Shown here: piece after piece, positions 6,698-15,584 of the stretch
How positions within the stretch are numbered: the first letter of the stretch is position 1
Layout: each line of letters opens with the position of its first letter
NCBI GenBank assembly: GCA_028293745.1
Contig: JAQGOF010000043.1
Span: 58,051 to 122,050, forward strand
Direction: 5' to 3'
Length of the DNA: 64,000 nucleotides
Origin: Gammaproteobacteria bacterium
GTDB lineage: Bacteria; Pseudomonadota; Gammaproteobacteria; Steroidobacterales; Steroidobacteraceae
Made by a program: the position numbers and the translations under genes
The notes under the pieces: generated by a model
The model's database searches: none
What the model was told of the DNA's origin: nothing
Seen by the model: the letters and a program-made list of their open reading frames with translations, nothing else

Positions 6698-9235
6698 ATG
6701 AACAGACAACACCGCGCGACGCGTGCGACACTCATATCAACATGGCTGACAGTGCTGGCCTGCGCGCTGCTGTCATCTTGCAGCAGGCATCCGCACTCGG
6801 GCAATGTCCTGGACGAGGCGCGCACAGCCGGCAGGAGCGCAGCATCGTTCCCACACGCGGCGGACGATTACTTCCACGACATGGACGGCGGCCTGGCGCT
6901 GACGCCTGAGGAAATCAAGGGCCGCAACATGTGGCTGGTCTGGACCGGAGGCAACGACCGCTTCTGGAACCAGATGACCCAATACACCTTCGGCGCGTTT
7001 GACCTGCTGAAGGCCATCAGCTCGCATCCGAGCCTCGGGTATTCACGTGCCAACCGCTGGACCTACCTGGGACTGGTCAACGAGCCCTGCTTCGGGAATC
7101 CAACCGGCCCGGACGAGACCCGGCACGGGTTATGGCTCGACGTGCGAGCCAAAGACTGCCCGGCAGATCCCTTCGAGGACGCCAGCCGCTATCCCGGTGT
7201 TGCAATCGGCTCGCGCGGCAAGCCGCTGGGCGACGGCACCACCCAGCCGGTAGGCTCGTACTACGGTTATGCGACCGGCATCCTGGGCCTGCGGCTGTTC
7301 CCGAACCCCGACTTCGACGCAAAGGCCGCGAAGGACTGGGACCCGGAGCGCTACTACAGCGACCCCTCCTACTACAACCGCACGGACCTGGTCAGACCTT
7401 ATCGCGTCGGCATGTCCTGCGGCTTCTGCCATGTGGGGCCGAGCCCGGTCAAACCGCCCGCCGACCCGGAGGCGCCCGCGTTTGCCAACCTGAGCTCCTC
7501 GGTGGGGGCTCAATACATGTGGGTGGATCGCCTGTTCATCTTCGATTCGAACAAGCCCGCGGGCCAGAAGAACTTCATGTACCAGCTCGTCAAGACGTAC
7601 CGGCCAGGCTCGATGGACACGTCGCTGATCTCGACGGACAACATCAACAACCCGCGCAGCATGAATGCCGTGTACGACTTCATGTCCCGCATGGGCGTGG
7701 CCAAGCGGCTGTGGCACGAGAAACTCGCCGGCGGCGAGCTGCACAACAAGCAGTTCAATGACTTCGTGAGCAGCGGCCCCCTGACCGGGTTCTATTCGAA
7801 GGAGGACGGGATCACGCGCACGCCGCACGTGCTGAAGGACGGCGCGGACTCTGTCGGCCTGCTGGGGGCCCTGAATCGCGTCTACCTGAATATCGGCCTG
7901 TTCAGCGAAGAGTGGCTGACCCACTTCAACCCGGTGGTGGGCGGCAAGAGCATCACGCCGATCGAAATTGCAGTGGCGGAAAAGAACTCCTCATACTGGC
8001 AGGCCACTGAAGCCGGCACGCCAAACACGGCGCTGTTCTTCCTCAAGGCGGCCCAGCCAGACCGCTTGAAGGATGCTCCCGGGGGCACCCAGTACCTGGA
8101 TGCCGATGCGCACAACCTGGCTCGCGGGAAGGAAGTGTTTGCAGACACCTGCGGCCGCTGCCATTCGAGCAAGGGACCTGCGCCTCCGGCGGATCTCAAC
8201 CTGGACGCCGACCGATGCGCCGGGACGCTCTACCTCGAGTGCTTCAAGCGCTACTGGACCTGGACCCAGTCCGACGACTACAAGAAGCAGATGCGCGCGA
8301 TCGTGGCCGCCCCCGATTTCCTGGAGGGAAACTACCTGTCCACCGAGGCGCGCATTCCGGTGACCCTGCTGCGTACGAACGCCTGCAGCCCGCTGGCGAC
8401 CAACGCGTTAGGCGGCAACATCTGGGATAACTTCTCGTCGCATTCCTACAAGCAGTTGCCATCCGTCGGCATCGTCACTTTGTACGATCCATTCAGTGGG
8501 GACCGCGTTGAATACGAAATGCCTGCCGGCGGGCGCGGCTACACTCGAGTTCCGTCCCTCATAAGCCTCTGGTCCACGGCGCCATTCCTGCTCAACAACA
8601 GCGTCGGCCCCTTCGACCCGGATCCTTCGGTCGCGACCCGCATGAAAGTGTTCGATGCCTCGATCGAGCAGATGCTCTGGCCGGAAAAGCGCGACCAGGA
8701 TGCCCTGCTCGCGGGCAAGATCCCCGGAACCATCGACCGGACCAGCCAGCGCAGCCAGCTGACCATTCCAGTTGGATTCGTGCCCGAGCCGCTGCGGCCC
8801 CTGCAAAAAGATGCGCATTGGTGGCAGCCGCGCTTCGTCAGCGCGGGCGGGGACATAGCGATCGGCCCCATCCCCAAGGGCATGCCGGTGGGACTGCTGG
8901 CGAATCTGAGGCTGCGTGCCGAGAGCGACGATCCGGCCGTTCAGGCAGAGCACCTGCGCGATGTCAGCAGGGTGCTGCTGACGTTGCAGGGCGATCTTCT
9001 GACCTCCGCCGGCGCGTCCGACGATGAACTGGCCAGCAAGTTCTCCAACCTGGCCGGCCCGATGCTGAAGCTCAGCAAGTGCCCGGACCTGGTCGTCAAT
9101 CGCGGCCATTACTTCGGCACGGCGCAGTTCAATGACCAGGAAGGGCTGACCAAGGACGAGCAGTCCTTCGGCAAGGAGCCCGAGTTGAGTGATGCGGACA
9201 AACACGCACTGATCGCGTTTCTGAAGACGTTCTGA
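6698..9235 (+). CDS. RoxA-like dihaem c-type cytochrome lipoprotein
   Basis: 845 residues from ATG 6698, set by GGAG 7 nt upstream. The N-terminus is a lipoprotein signal with the lipobox LSSC at Cys28. Two CXXCH haem sites are present: CGFCH (241-245) and CGRCH (485-489). A segment RVPSLISLWSTAPFLLNNSV (from about residue 617) corresponds to the conserved block of dihaem peroxidases of the MauG/CcpA/RoxA superfamily, though the usual His before N-x-S is Leu. The length and wide spacing of the haems fit the RoxA/RoxB (rubber oxygenase) branch better than classical cytochrome c peroxidase. It should act in the periplasm, membrane-anchored, as oxygenase or peroxidase. It heads a coupled operon with GMC, DyP and catalase-like genes. 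Substrate unknown; the RoxA family link is by memory of motifs, not a search. Confidence 0.75.
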   Translation: MNRQHRATRATLISTWLTVLACALLSSCSRHPHSGNVLDEARTAGRSAASFPHAADDYFHDMDGGLALTPEEIKGRNMWLVWTGGNDRFWNQMTQYTFGAFDLLKAISSHPSLGYSRANRWTYLGLVNEPCFGNPTGPDETRHGLWLDVRAKDCPADPFEDASRYPGVAIGSRGKPLGDGTTQPVGSYYGYATGILGLRLFPNPDFDAKAAKDWDPERYYSDPSYYNRTDLVRPYRVGMSCGFCHVGPSPVKPPADPEAPAFANLSSSVGAQYMWVDRLFIFDSNKPAGQKNFMYQLVKTYRPGSMDTSLISTDNINNPRSMNAVYDFMSRMGVAKRLWHEKLAGGELHNKQFNDFVSSGPLTGFYSKEDGITRTPHVLKDGADSVGLLGALNRVYLNIGLFSEEWLTHFNPVVGGKSITPIEIAVAEKNSSYWQATEAGTPNTALFFLKAAQPDRLKDAPGGTQYLDADAHNLARGKEVFADTCGRCHSSKGPAPPADLNLDADRCAGTLYLECFKRYWTWTQSDDYKKQMRAIVAAPDFLEGNYLSTEARIPVTLLRTNACSPLATNALGGNIWDNFSSHSYKQLPSVGIVTLYDPFSGDRVEYEMPAGGRGYTRVPSLISLWSTAPFLLNNSVGPFDPDPSVATRMKVFDASIEQMLWPEKRDQDALLAGKIPGTIDRTSQRSQLTIPVGFVPEPLRPLQKDAHWWQPRFVSAGGDIAIGPIPKGMPVGLLANLRLRAESDDPAVQAEHLRDVSRVLLTLQGDLLTSAGASDDELASKFSNLAGPMLKLSKCPDLVVNRGHYFGTAQFNDQEGLTKDEQSFGKEPELSDADKHALIAFLKTF

Positions 9236-9243
9236 CCGCCAAC

Positions 9244-11106
9244 ATGAGCGCTGCCGGGGAGTCCAGCTGGGACTACGTCATCGTCGGTTCTGGAGCCGGC
9301 GGTGGGACCCTCGCGGCGCGGCTGGCCGAATCGGGCCGCCGTGTGTTCCTGTTGGAAGCCGGTGGGGATTGCCTGGGTGCGCCGGGACAGCGGCTGCCGG
9401 ATGATTACTCGGTTCCGGGCTTCCATGCCTTCTCCTGCGAGAACCCCGCCATGCGGTGGGATTTCGACGTGCGTCATTATGCGAACGAGGCGCTCCAGGA
9501 GCGCGACTTCAAATACGACGCCCGGCGCGGCGGCGTGTTGTATCCGCGCGCGGCCACTCTGGGTGGCTGCACGGCCCACAATGCGATGATCTTCATGCTT
9601 GCGCACGACTCCGACTGGAATCACACGGCCAGGCTGACTGGCGATGATTCGTGGAGCGCGCAGCGCATGCGCCGCCACGCGCGCCGCCTGGAGGCTTGCC
9701 ATCACCGGCCTCTGTGGCGCGCATTGCGGTGGCTTGGGTTGGATCCCACGGGACATGGCTGGGATGGATGGCTGCACACCGAGCGCCCGAAGGAGTTGCA
9801 GGCTCTGGGCGATGAAGCATTGCTGCGGATGATCGGTGAAACCGCCATCGGATTCGCGCATCGGTTGAGGCATCCCTGGGCGAGGATATTCCGCTGGCTT
9901 CACAGTGCCGCAGATCCGAATGCCCGCCCGTGGAGAGCGCGCAGCTTCGAGGGACTCTGCTACACACCGCTCTCAACCGCGGGACACGAGCGCATCGGGA
10001 CACGCGAGCGCGTCCTGCAGGTAGCCAAGGACCATCCGGATTCGCTGCACATCGAGCTGGATGCCCTGGCGACCCGCGTTCTGTTCGACTCGAGCGGCGC
10101 CGCATACGGGGTCGAATACCTCAAGGGCCAACACCTTTACAGAGCCCACCCTGTGCCCAGTGATGCTGCGGGCGAGCGCCGTGAGGTGCGTGCTCGCCGG
10201 GAAGTGATCCTTTGCGGCGGCGCCTTCAACACGCCGCAACTGTTGATGCTGTCCGGAGTCGGGCCCGCTGCGCACTTGCGCGAGCACGGAATTCCCGTAC
10301 GGGTGGACCTGCCTGGAGTGGGACGCAATCTGCAGGACCGCTATGAAGTGGCCGTAACGTACCGTATGCAGCGGCCCTGGAGGATTCTCGAGGGCGCACG
10401 GTTCGAGCGTGGCGACCCTCTGTGGCAACTCTGGCATGCGGAGCGCTCGGGCCTGTACGCCTCGAATGGAGCCGCCCTCGCCTTCGTGCGCCGCTCGGTT
10501 CCGTCCCTTTCCGATCCCGACATCTTCTGCATGGCGCTGCCTACCCGCTTCGAAGGCTATTTTCGGAATTTTTCCCGCTACCTGCAAACCTACCAGGACC
10601 GCCTCACGTGGGCGGTATTGAAAGGCCACACCCGCAACTGTGCAGGCACAATCACCCTGCGCTCCGCCGACCCGCGGGATCCACCCCGGGTCAATTTCCG
10701 CTACTTCGAGGAAGGCAACGATCACGCCGGGCAGGATCTCGCGGCCGTCGTGAAATCCATCCAGTTCGTTCGCGAATTGACCGACCCGCTGATTGCCTGC
10801 GGGCTCATTGCCGAAGAGTGCGCGCCCGGGCCGCACGTTCAATCCGCCGATGCACTTGCCGACTATGTTCGCAACAACGCCTGGGGCCACCACGCCTCGT
10901 GCTCGTGTCCGATCGGACCAGCCGCGAGCGGCGGCGTGGTCGACAGCAACTTCAGAGTGCATGGAACGCGCCGGCTTCGCATTGTCGACGCTTCGATATT
11001 CCCGCGCATTCCCGGGTTTTTCCTGGTCAGCGCGGTGTACATGATCGCGGAAAAAGCGGCCGAGACGATTCTACATGCCGCACAACATGAAACAGCAGGA
11101 GAATGA
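9244..11106 (+). CDS. GMC-family FAD oxidoreductase
   Basis: 620 residues starting 8 nt after the cytochrome stop. The N-terminal FAD site is clear (YVIVGSGAGGGTLAARLAES, then FLLEAGGD). Further GMC signatures are GGCTAHNAMIF, CGGAFNTPQLLMLSGVGP and the C-terminal active-site region with NAWGHHASCSCPIG and RIVDASIFPRIPGFF. The His of HHASCS would be the catalytic base. GMC enzymes oxidise alcohols (sugars, choline, sterols, long-chain alcohols), some releasing hydrogen peroxide. An insertion around residues 135-230 is longer than in choline dehydrogenase. No twin-arginine or Sec signal is visible. Coupling to peroxidase and catalase-like genes fits an oxidase that produces peroxide, which is inference. 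Confidence 0.88.
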   Translation: MSAAGESSWDYVIVGSGAGGGTLAARLAESGRRVFLLEAGGDCLGAPGQRLPDDYSVPGFHAFSCENPAMRWDFDVRHYANEALQERDFKYDARRGGVLYPRAATLGGCTAHNAMIFMLAHDSDWNHTARLTGDDSWSAQRMRRHARRLEACHHRPLWRALRWLGLDPTGHGWDGWLHTERPKELQALGDEALLRMIGETAIGFAHRLRHPWARIFRWLHSAADPNARPWRARSFEGLCYTPLSTAGHERIGTRERVLQVAKDHPDSLHIELDALATRVLFDSSGAAYGVEYLKGQHLYRAHPVPSDAAGERREVRARREVILCGGAFNTPQLLMLSGVGPAAHLREHGIPVRVDLPGVGRNLQDRYEVAVTYRMQRPWRILEGARFERGDPLWQLWHAERSGLYASNGAALAFVRRSVPSLSDPDIFCMALPTRFEGYFRNFSRYLQTYQDRLTWAVLKGHTRNCAGTITLRSADPRDPPRVNFRYFEEGNDHAGQDLAAVVKSIQFVRELTDPLIACGLIAEECAPGPHVQSADALADYVRNNAWGHHASCSCPIGPAASGGVVDSNFRVHGTRRLRIVDASIFPRIPGFFLVSAVYMIAEKAAETILHAAQHETAGE

Positions 11107-11108
11107 CG

Positions 11109-11540
11109 ATGGCATACGACGCAAACCAACTACTGGCCATGTCGCAGGCGCAGCTCGATGACCTGTTTCGCTCGAGTCCCGCCGGTGACATTCCCAATGG
11201 CGCGGCCAATGGCACGGCCATTATCGCACCCGGCACCCGGTACTGTGCCCCGATCGCCGAGATCATCAATCACTTCGGCTGGCAGGGGAAAGTGTTCGAC
11301 GCCGCCAACGGCTCGCTGAAAAACAGGATTCTCGCCTTTGGCCTCGAAGCCATCATCGCCAAGGTCTACAAGGGGCCCAGTTGGCTGGATGCGAAGGAAT
11401 GTATCGTCCTTGATTATTCGCAGACGTCGATCGTCGCGCAGCGCGTCCGCGACGAGATACGCCTCATCTCTCCCGGCTTCTATCTCGGCAAGGTGTATTG
11501 GAACAAAGACCGGTTGATCGACTTCTGCCTGCAGTTCTGA
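11109..11540 (+). CDS. Conserved-looking protein of unknown function, 143 aa (oxidative operon)
   Basis: The start at ATG 11109 lies 7 nt behind AGGAG; an ATG at 11103 overlapping the GMC stop is also possible. The protein is soluble, with a helical N-terminus (ANQLLAMSQAQLDDLFRSS) followed by mainly beta segments rich in aromatic residues (KVYKGPSWLDAKECIVLDYS, then GFYLGKVYWNKDRLIDFCL). There is no signal peptide, cofactor motif or family I can name. The beta-rich layout could be a small lipid- or ligand-binding barrel, but this is a guess. Its fixed place between GMC and a membrane protein suggests an accessory role for the flavoenzyme. Confidence 0.75.
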   Translation: MAYDANQLLAMSQAQLDDLFRSSPAGDIPNGAANGTAIIAPGTRYCAPIAEIINHFGWQGKVFDAANGSLKNRILAFGLEAIIAKVYKGPSWLDAKECIVLDYSQTSIVAQRVRDEIRLISPGFYLGKVYWNKDRLIDFCLQF

Positions 11541-11542
11541 CC

Positions 11543-12838
11543 GTGACGCCGCAGTCGCAGTTCACCGTGGTAGCGCCAATCACCGCCGGCGGCGAGGCGG
11601 CGCTGCGAGCGCTGCTCATCACGATGAATTCGGCGCCCGGCGTGGCCGACCCGCGCAATCCGCTCGTGCCGTTCGGGGAGTTTGCGCAGTTGCACTTCGC
11701 CCGCTTTGTGATCCTGAATGATCCGACCCTGGGCGACATCGAAGCGTATGGAGTGCCCCGCCCCGACCTGCCCAATTACCTGGCATTGGTGGGTGACTGC
11801 GACGGGCCGGCCGGAGCATGTCTGGCCGAGATGGCTCAACGTGCGGGCGCGGGATTGCGGCGCATCTTCGGACACTGCGAGGGGTTTGATGGGCGAGTGG
11901 ATCTGTTGGCTTGGATGCAGGCACACGATCTGCCGATTGCCGCCAGTTACGTGAACTGGGTTGGCCGGACCGTACTGCAAATCAAAGAGGAGAGTGCCCT
12001 GCAACAGCTGCTTTCCGCCCGGATGGACCGGACTCCCGTGGCGTCGGCCGCCGAGGCACGGCAGCGTTGGCGGCAGATGGTCGATCTCGTCAGGAACGAG
12101 ATTGCTGCGCGCCGGTTGTCACTGACGTCGCCTGAGCCAACGCCCCTGGATTGGGTCATCGCCAAGTCAGCCAATCTGCTGGTCAGTCTGCTGCTGTCGC
12201 TGCTCGCGCTGCCGTTCCTGGTCATTCTTGCACCTGCGTTGTTATTCCAGCTTCGTCGGCAGGAGACACGGGATCCGGAAATCTGCCCGCGCCCGGATTC
12301 CGACCTGCTGGTGGAACTGCAGAGCCTCGAAGACCACGATGTCAGCAACCAGTACACGGCGTTCGGCTCAGCGAAGCCCGGTGCGTTCCGGCGGGGCCTC
12401 ATCACACTCGTTTTCGCTGTCATTCAATTCACAGCCCGCCACATATTCATGCGTGGCTATCTTGCCCGCATTCAGACGATTCACTTTGCGCGCTGGGTGT
12501 TTGTTGACGACAAGCGCCGCGTGCTGTTCACGAGCAACTACGACGGCGGGCATCAGGCCTACATGGACGATTTCATCAACAAGGCGGCGTGGGGCCTGAA
12601 TGTGGCTTTCAGCAGCGGCGTCGGCTGGCCACACACAGACTGGCTGCTGCTGAGGGGCGCGCGCCGCGAACAGTACTTCAAATACTATCAGAGGCGGCAT
12701 CAACTACCCACCCAGGTCTGGTACAAGGCGTACCCCGGCCTCACGTTGACCGATCTCGACCGCAATGCGCGCATCCGGCAGGGCCTCGAGCGGGAGTTGA
12801 GCGACACGGAGGCCCTTGCATGGCTCAAACTGTTATGA
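11543..12838 (+). CDS. Inner-membrane protein of unknown function in peroxidase operon, 431 aa
   Basis: GTG 11543 follows the previous stop by 2 nt and is in frame with the rest. The N-terminal part (about 1-75) looks like a ferredoxin-like alpha/beta half-barrel (FTVVAPITAGGEAALRALL, then GEFAQLHFARFVILND), reminiscent of the dimeric alpha-beta barrel shared by DyP and monooxygenase folds. A strongly hydrophobic hairpin near residues 205-235 (SANLLVSLLLSLLALPFLV) anchors it in the inner membrane. The C-terminal region has a second FTSNYDGGHQAYMDDFI alpha/beta unit, and its IHFARWVFVDD echoes the N-terminal LHFARFVILND, suggesting an internal duplication. It may tether or feed the peroxidase next to it. 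It ends ATGA-coupled to the DyP gene. Confidence 0.75.
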   Translation: MTPQSQFTVVAPITAGGEAALRALLITMNSAPGVADPRNPLVPFGEFAQLHFARFVILNDPTLGDIEAYGVPRPDLPNYLALVGDCDGPAGACLAEMAQRAGAGLRRIFGHCEGFDGRVDLLAWMQAHDLPIAASYVNWVGRTVLQIKEESALQQLLSARMDRTPVASAAEARQRWRQMVDLVRNEIAARRLSLTSPEPTPLDWVIAKSANLLVSLLLSLLALPFLVILAPALLFQLRRQETRDPEICPRPDSDLLVELQSLEDHDVSNQYTAFGSAKPGAFRRGLITLVFAVIQFTARHIFMRGYLARIQTIHFARWVFVDDKRRVLFTSNYDGGHQAYMDDFINKAAWGLNVAFSSGVGWPHTDWLLLRGARREQYFKYYQRRHQLPTQVWYKAYPGLTLTDLDRNARIRQGLERELSDTEALAWLKLL

Positions 12839-14328
12839 GCGCACATGCCGATGTCGCGGGAGCCGGCATCGAGCTGGATGACATCCAGGGCCTGCTGCGG
12901 TTCGGCTTCAAACATCACACCGAGGCGGTGTTTCTGTTGTTGCAGGTGACAGACGCCGCGGCGGCTCGCCAGTGGTTGGGAAATGTTCAGGTGACGAGCT
13001 CGGTATCAGTCGATCCGCTGCCAAAGACGGTGCTGCAGGTTGCGTTGACCGGCGCGGGGATGCGGGCGCTCGATGTCGGTGCGGACGTGGTGAGTGGGTT
13101 CTCGGAGGAGTTTCTCGAAGGGATGGCCGGTGATCCGAACCGCGCACGCCGGTTGGGAGATGTCGGTGAGAATGCGCCCGACCGGTGGGACTGGGGTAGC
13201 GGCGCTCGCGTGCCACATGTTGCGGTGCTGCTCTACGCGCTGCCCGGAAACCTCGAGGCATTCCAGCGCAGCATCGAGGCACAGTGCGCCGCAGGCTTCG
13301 AGCTGCTGTACCGGTTGCCGACAGTCAACATGGGCGGTGTTGAGCCTTTCGGATTCACGGACGGGCTGTCCCAGCCCGAGCTCGACTGGCAGCGGATGAT
13401 TCCGGCGGCAGACCAGGAGCAACTCGGCTATCGCAGCTCGAGTTGCCTCGGCGAGTTCATCCTGGGATATCCCAACGAATACGGTCTCTACACACCTCGT
13501 CCGCTACTGGATGCGCAACGCGACGCGGACGGCGCGTTGCCCCGGGCCGAAGACAACCCTGACAACGCGGACGTGGGACGCAACGGCACCTATCTGGTGA
13601 TCCGCCAGTTGCGGCAGGACGTGCGTGGGTTCTGGCAGGCCATCGACAAGTACGCACGCGGCGTCCCTGCCGAACGTGAGCGACTGGCTTCACTGATGGT
13701 TGGCCGGACACTGACTGGTGAGCCTGTTGTGTTGGGGCCTGGCGGGGGTGTGGACAATGCCTTCACATTCGAATCCGACCCGGAAGGCGACCGGTGTCCC
13801 ATCGGGGCGCACATAAGACGAGCCAATCCCCGGAATGCCGACTTGCCAACCGGCGGGATCGGTATTGTGTCGCAGCTCATCAGGACGCTTGGACTCAACT
13901 CCTCCGCGCGGGCACGGGACTTGGCCGCCTCCACGCGATTTCATCGACTGCTGCGCAGGGGCCGGGAGTACGGCGTGCGGTTGACACCGGCCGAGGCTTT
14001 GAGTGCGCCGCCAACGCAGTCCGGGCTTCAGTTCATCTGCCTCAACGCCAACATCCAGCGCCAGTTCGAATTTGTCCAGGGCGCCTGGCTCATGGGCAGC
14101 AAGTTCAACGGCCTGCATGAAGAGAGTGACCCTCTCCTGGGCAGCCGCCTGCCGGGGGCCGCCGGAACACGCTGCGACTATTTCTCCATGCCGCAAGCCG
14201 CGGGCCCCGCGCAACGACTCGAAGGCCTGCGGCAGTTTGTAACGGTGTCGGGGGGCGCGTACTTCTTTCTTCCAGGAATCCGCGCGCTGCGCTTCCTGGT
14301 CAGGGTCGGCGCAAGCAGGAGCTCATGA
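12835..14328 (+). CDS. DyP-type haem peroxidase
   Basis: 497 residues, ATG overlapping the preceding stop (ATGA). The family marks are present: a GFTDGLSQP motif (the DyP GxxDG region supplying the distal Asp), and DRCPIGAHIRRANPRN carrying the proximal haem His and an Arg. The C-terminal FVQGAWLMGSKFNGL and YFFLPGI strands are also typical. It is longer than the compact bacterial A/B classes and nearer in size to the larger C/D-like forms. No signal peptide, so it should be cytoplasmic or membrane-associated through its neighbour. It would use hydrogen peroxide, perhaps from the GMC enzyme, to oxidise an organic substrate or to detoxify peroxide. Confidence 0.9.
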   Translation: MSAHADVAGAGIELDDIQGLLRFGFKHHTEAVFLLLQVTDAAAARQWLGNVQVTSSVSVDPLPKTVLQVALTGAGMRALDVGADVVSGFSEEFLEGMAGDPNRARRLGDVGENAPDRWDWGSGARVPHVAVLLYALPGNLEAFQRSIEAQCAAGFELLYRLPTVNMGGVEPFGFTDGLSQPELDWQRMIPAADQEQLGYRSSSCLGEFILGYPNEYGLYTPRPLLDAQRDADGALPRAEDNPDNADVGRNGTYLVIRQLRQDVRGFWQAIDKYARGVPAERERLASLMVGRTLTGEPVVLGPGGGVDNAFTFESDPEGDRCPIGAHIRRANPRNADLPTGGIGIVSQLIRTLGLNSSARARDLAASTRFHRLLRRGREYGVRLTPAEALSAPPTQSGLQFICLNANIQRQFEFVQGAWLMGSKFNGLHEESDPLLGSRLPGAAGTRCDYFSMPQAAGPAQRLEGLRQFVTVSGGAYFFLPGIRALRFLVRVGASRSS

Positions 14329-15554
14329 TGGATTCAAATACATCCCGCCCGATTCCGCCCGCAAATACGGGCTCGAGCTTTCTCAACCTGCTGTCCGACA
14401 CGACGTTCAAGCTGCTGCAATTGGAGCGTCGCTTCGACCGGCTCGTGCGGCCAGCCTTCGACGCCCTGCTGCGCGATCCGCTGGCGCGCCTGGCAACGGC
14501 CCTGATCAACTGGCAGCGGACGGACGAAGGCCTGTCCCTCGCGCAGGAAAAACTACTGCCGGGAGAAGAGGAATTCGTCGACTCCATCATTGCGACATTT
14601 GAAAAGCAGATGCGCGGGCTATGGAAACCGGGTGGCTTCGAGCGGGGCGGTAACACCAAGACGCACGGCATCGTCCGCGCCGAGTTCATCGTCCATGACA
14701 ACCTGCCGGACCGGTTTCGACATGGGGTGTTTGCGAAACCGCAGACCTACCGTGCCTGGGCACGCTTCTCAGGGCCGGGCCCGTATGTCACGCCCGATAT
14801 CGATGATGTCGGGTTCATGAGCATCAGCATCAAGCTGCTGGGTGTGCCTGGGCCCAAACTCATGGACGAAGAGAAATTCACCCAGGATTTTTTCGGGGTG
14901 TCACCCCCGACCTTCGTCACTCCAGACGTGCGCGCGAACGCGCAGCTGCAGGTGGAAAGCCTGAAGAATGCCTCGATCTTCTATTTCCTCAACCTGCACC
15001 GGCCCCATGTGCTCGACTTCATCATGCAGGGCCTGTGGGTGAAGACCCAGACCAGTCCATTCGAGGCGCCCTACTTCAGCTGCGTACCGTACCTGCTCGG
15101 CGAGGGCCAGGCGATGCAGTACTCGGTATGGCCCAAGAGCACCCGGCGAACGCCCGTTCCACGACTGCCGCTGCGTCCGCCGGACAACTACCTGCGCGAA
15201 GCCATGGTGAAGGCCCTGAACGGCGATGACGTGGACCTGGATTTCCGCATCCAACTGCAGACCGATCCGTTCCTGATGCCCATCGAGAATGCGGCCGTGC
15301 TGTGGCCCGAGAAGCTGTCGCCGCGTGTCTGCGTTGCTACTTTGCACATTCCGCGCCAGAAGTTTGATTCGCCGGCGCAGATCAACTTCGAGAAGCGCCT
15401 GTCGTACAACCCCTGGCATTGCATACCTGAGCATCGCCCGCTCGGCAACCAGAGCCGCGCCCGCAAGCGCTTGTATCTTGCGCTGTCTACGCTACGTCAC
15501 CGGATGAATGCCATCCCGCACTACGAGCCGACGGGGGACGAAGTGTTCGACTAG
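14325..15554 (+). CDS. Catalase-like haem protein
   Basis: 409 residues, start ATGA-coupled to DyP and preceded by AGGAG. The distal haem region is recognisable (KTHGIVRAEFIVHDNLPDRFRHGVF), followed by YRAWARFSGPGP and ISIKLLGVPGP. The C-terminal block PWHCIPEHRPLGNQSRARKRLY supplies the conserved HRPLG and the R-x3-Y proximal tyrosine. Overall length and motifs match the minimal catalase-like group (SrpA, allene oxide synthase-like, lipid hydroperoxide enzymes) rather than classical 480-residue catalases. It could dismute peroxide or rearrange an organic hydroperoxide made by the cytochrome. Last gene of the operon. Confidence 0.85.
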   Translation: MMDSNTSRPIPPANTGSSFLNLLSDTTFKLLQLERRFDRLVRPAFDALLRDPLARLATALINWQRTDEGLSLAQEKLLPGEEEFVDSIIATFEKQMRGLWKPGGFERGGNTKTHGIVRAEFIVHDNLPDRFRHGVFAKPQTYRAWARFSGPGPYVTPDIDDVGFMSISIKLLGVPGPKLMDEEKFTQDFFGVSPPTFVTPDVRANAQLQVESLKNASIFYFLNLHRPHVLDFIMQGLWVKTQTSPFEAPYFSCVPYLLGEGQAMQYSVWPKSTRRTPVPRLPLRPPDNYLREAMVKALNGDDVDLDFRIQLQTDPFLMPIENAAVLWPEKLSPRVCVATLHIPRQKFDSPAQINFEKRLSYNPWHCIPEHRPLGNQSRARKRLYLALSTLRHRMNAIPHYEPTGDEVFD

Positions 15555-15584
15555 GGTGTGCTGACCCACCGGGTGCCGGGGCCA

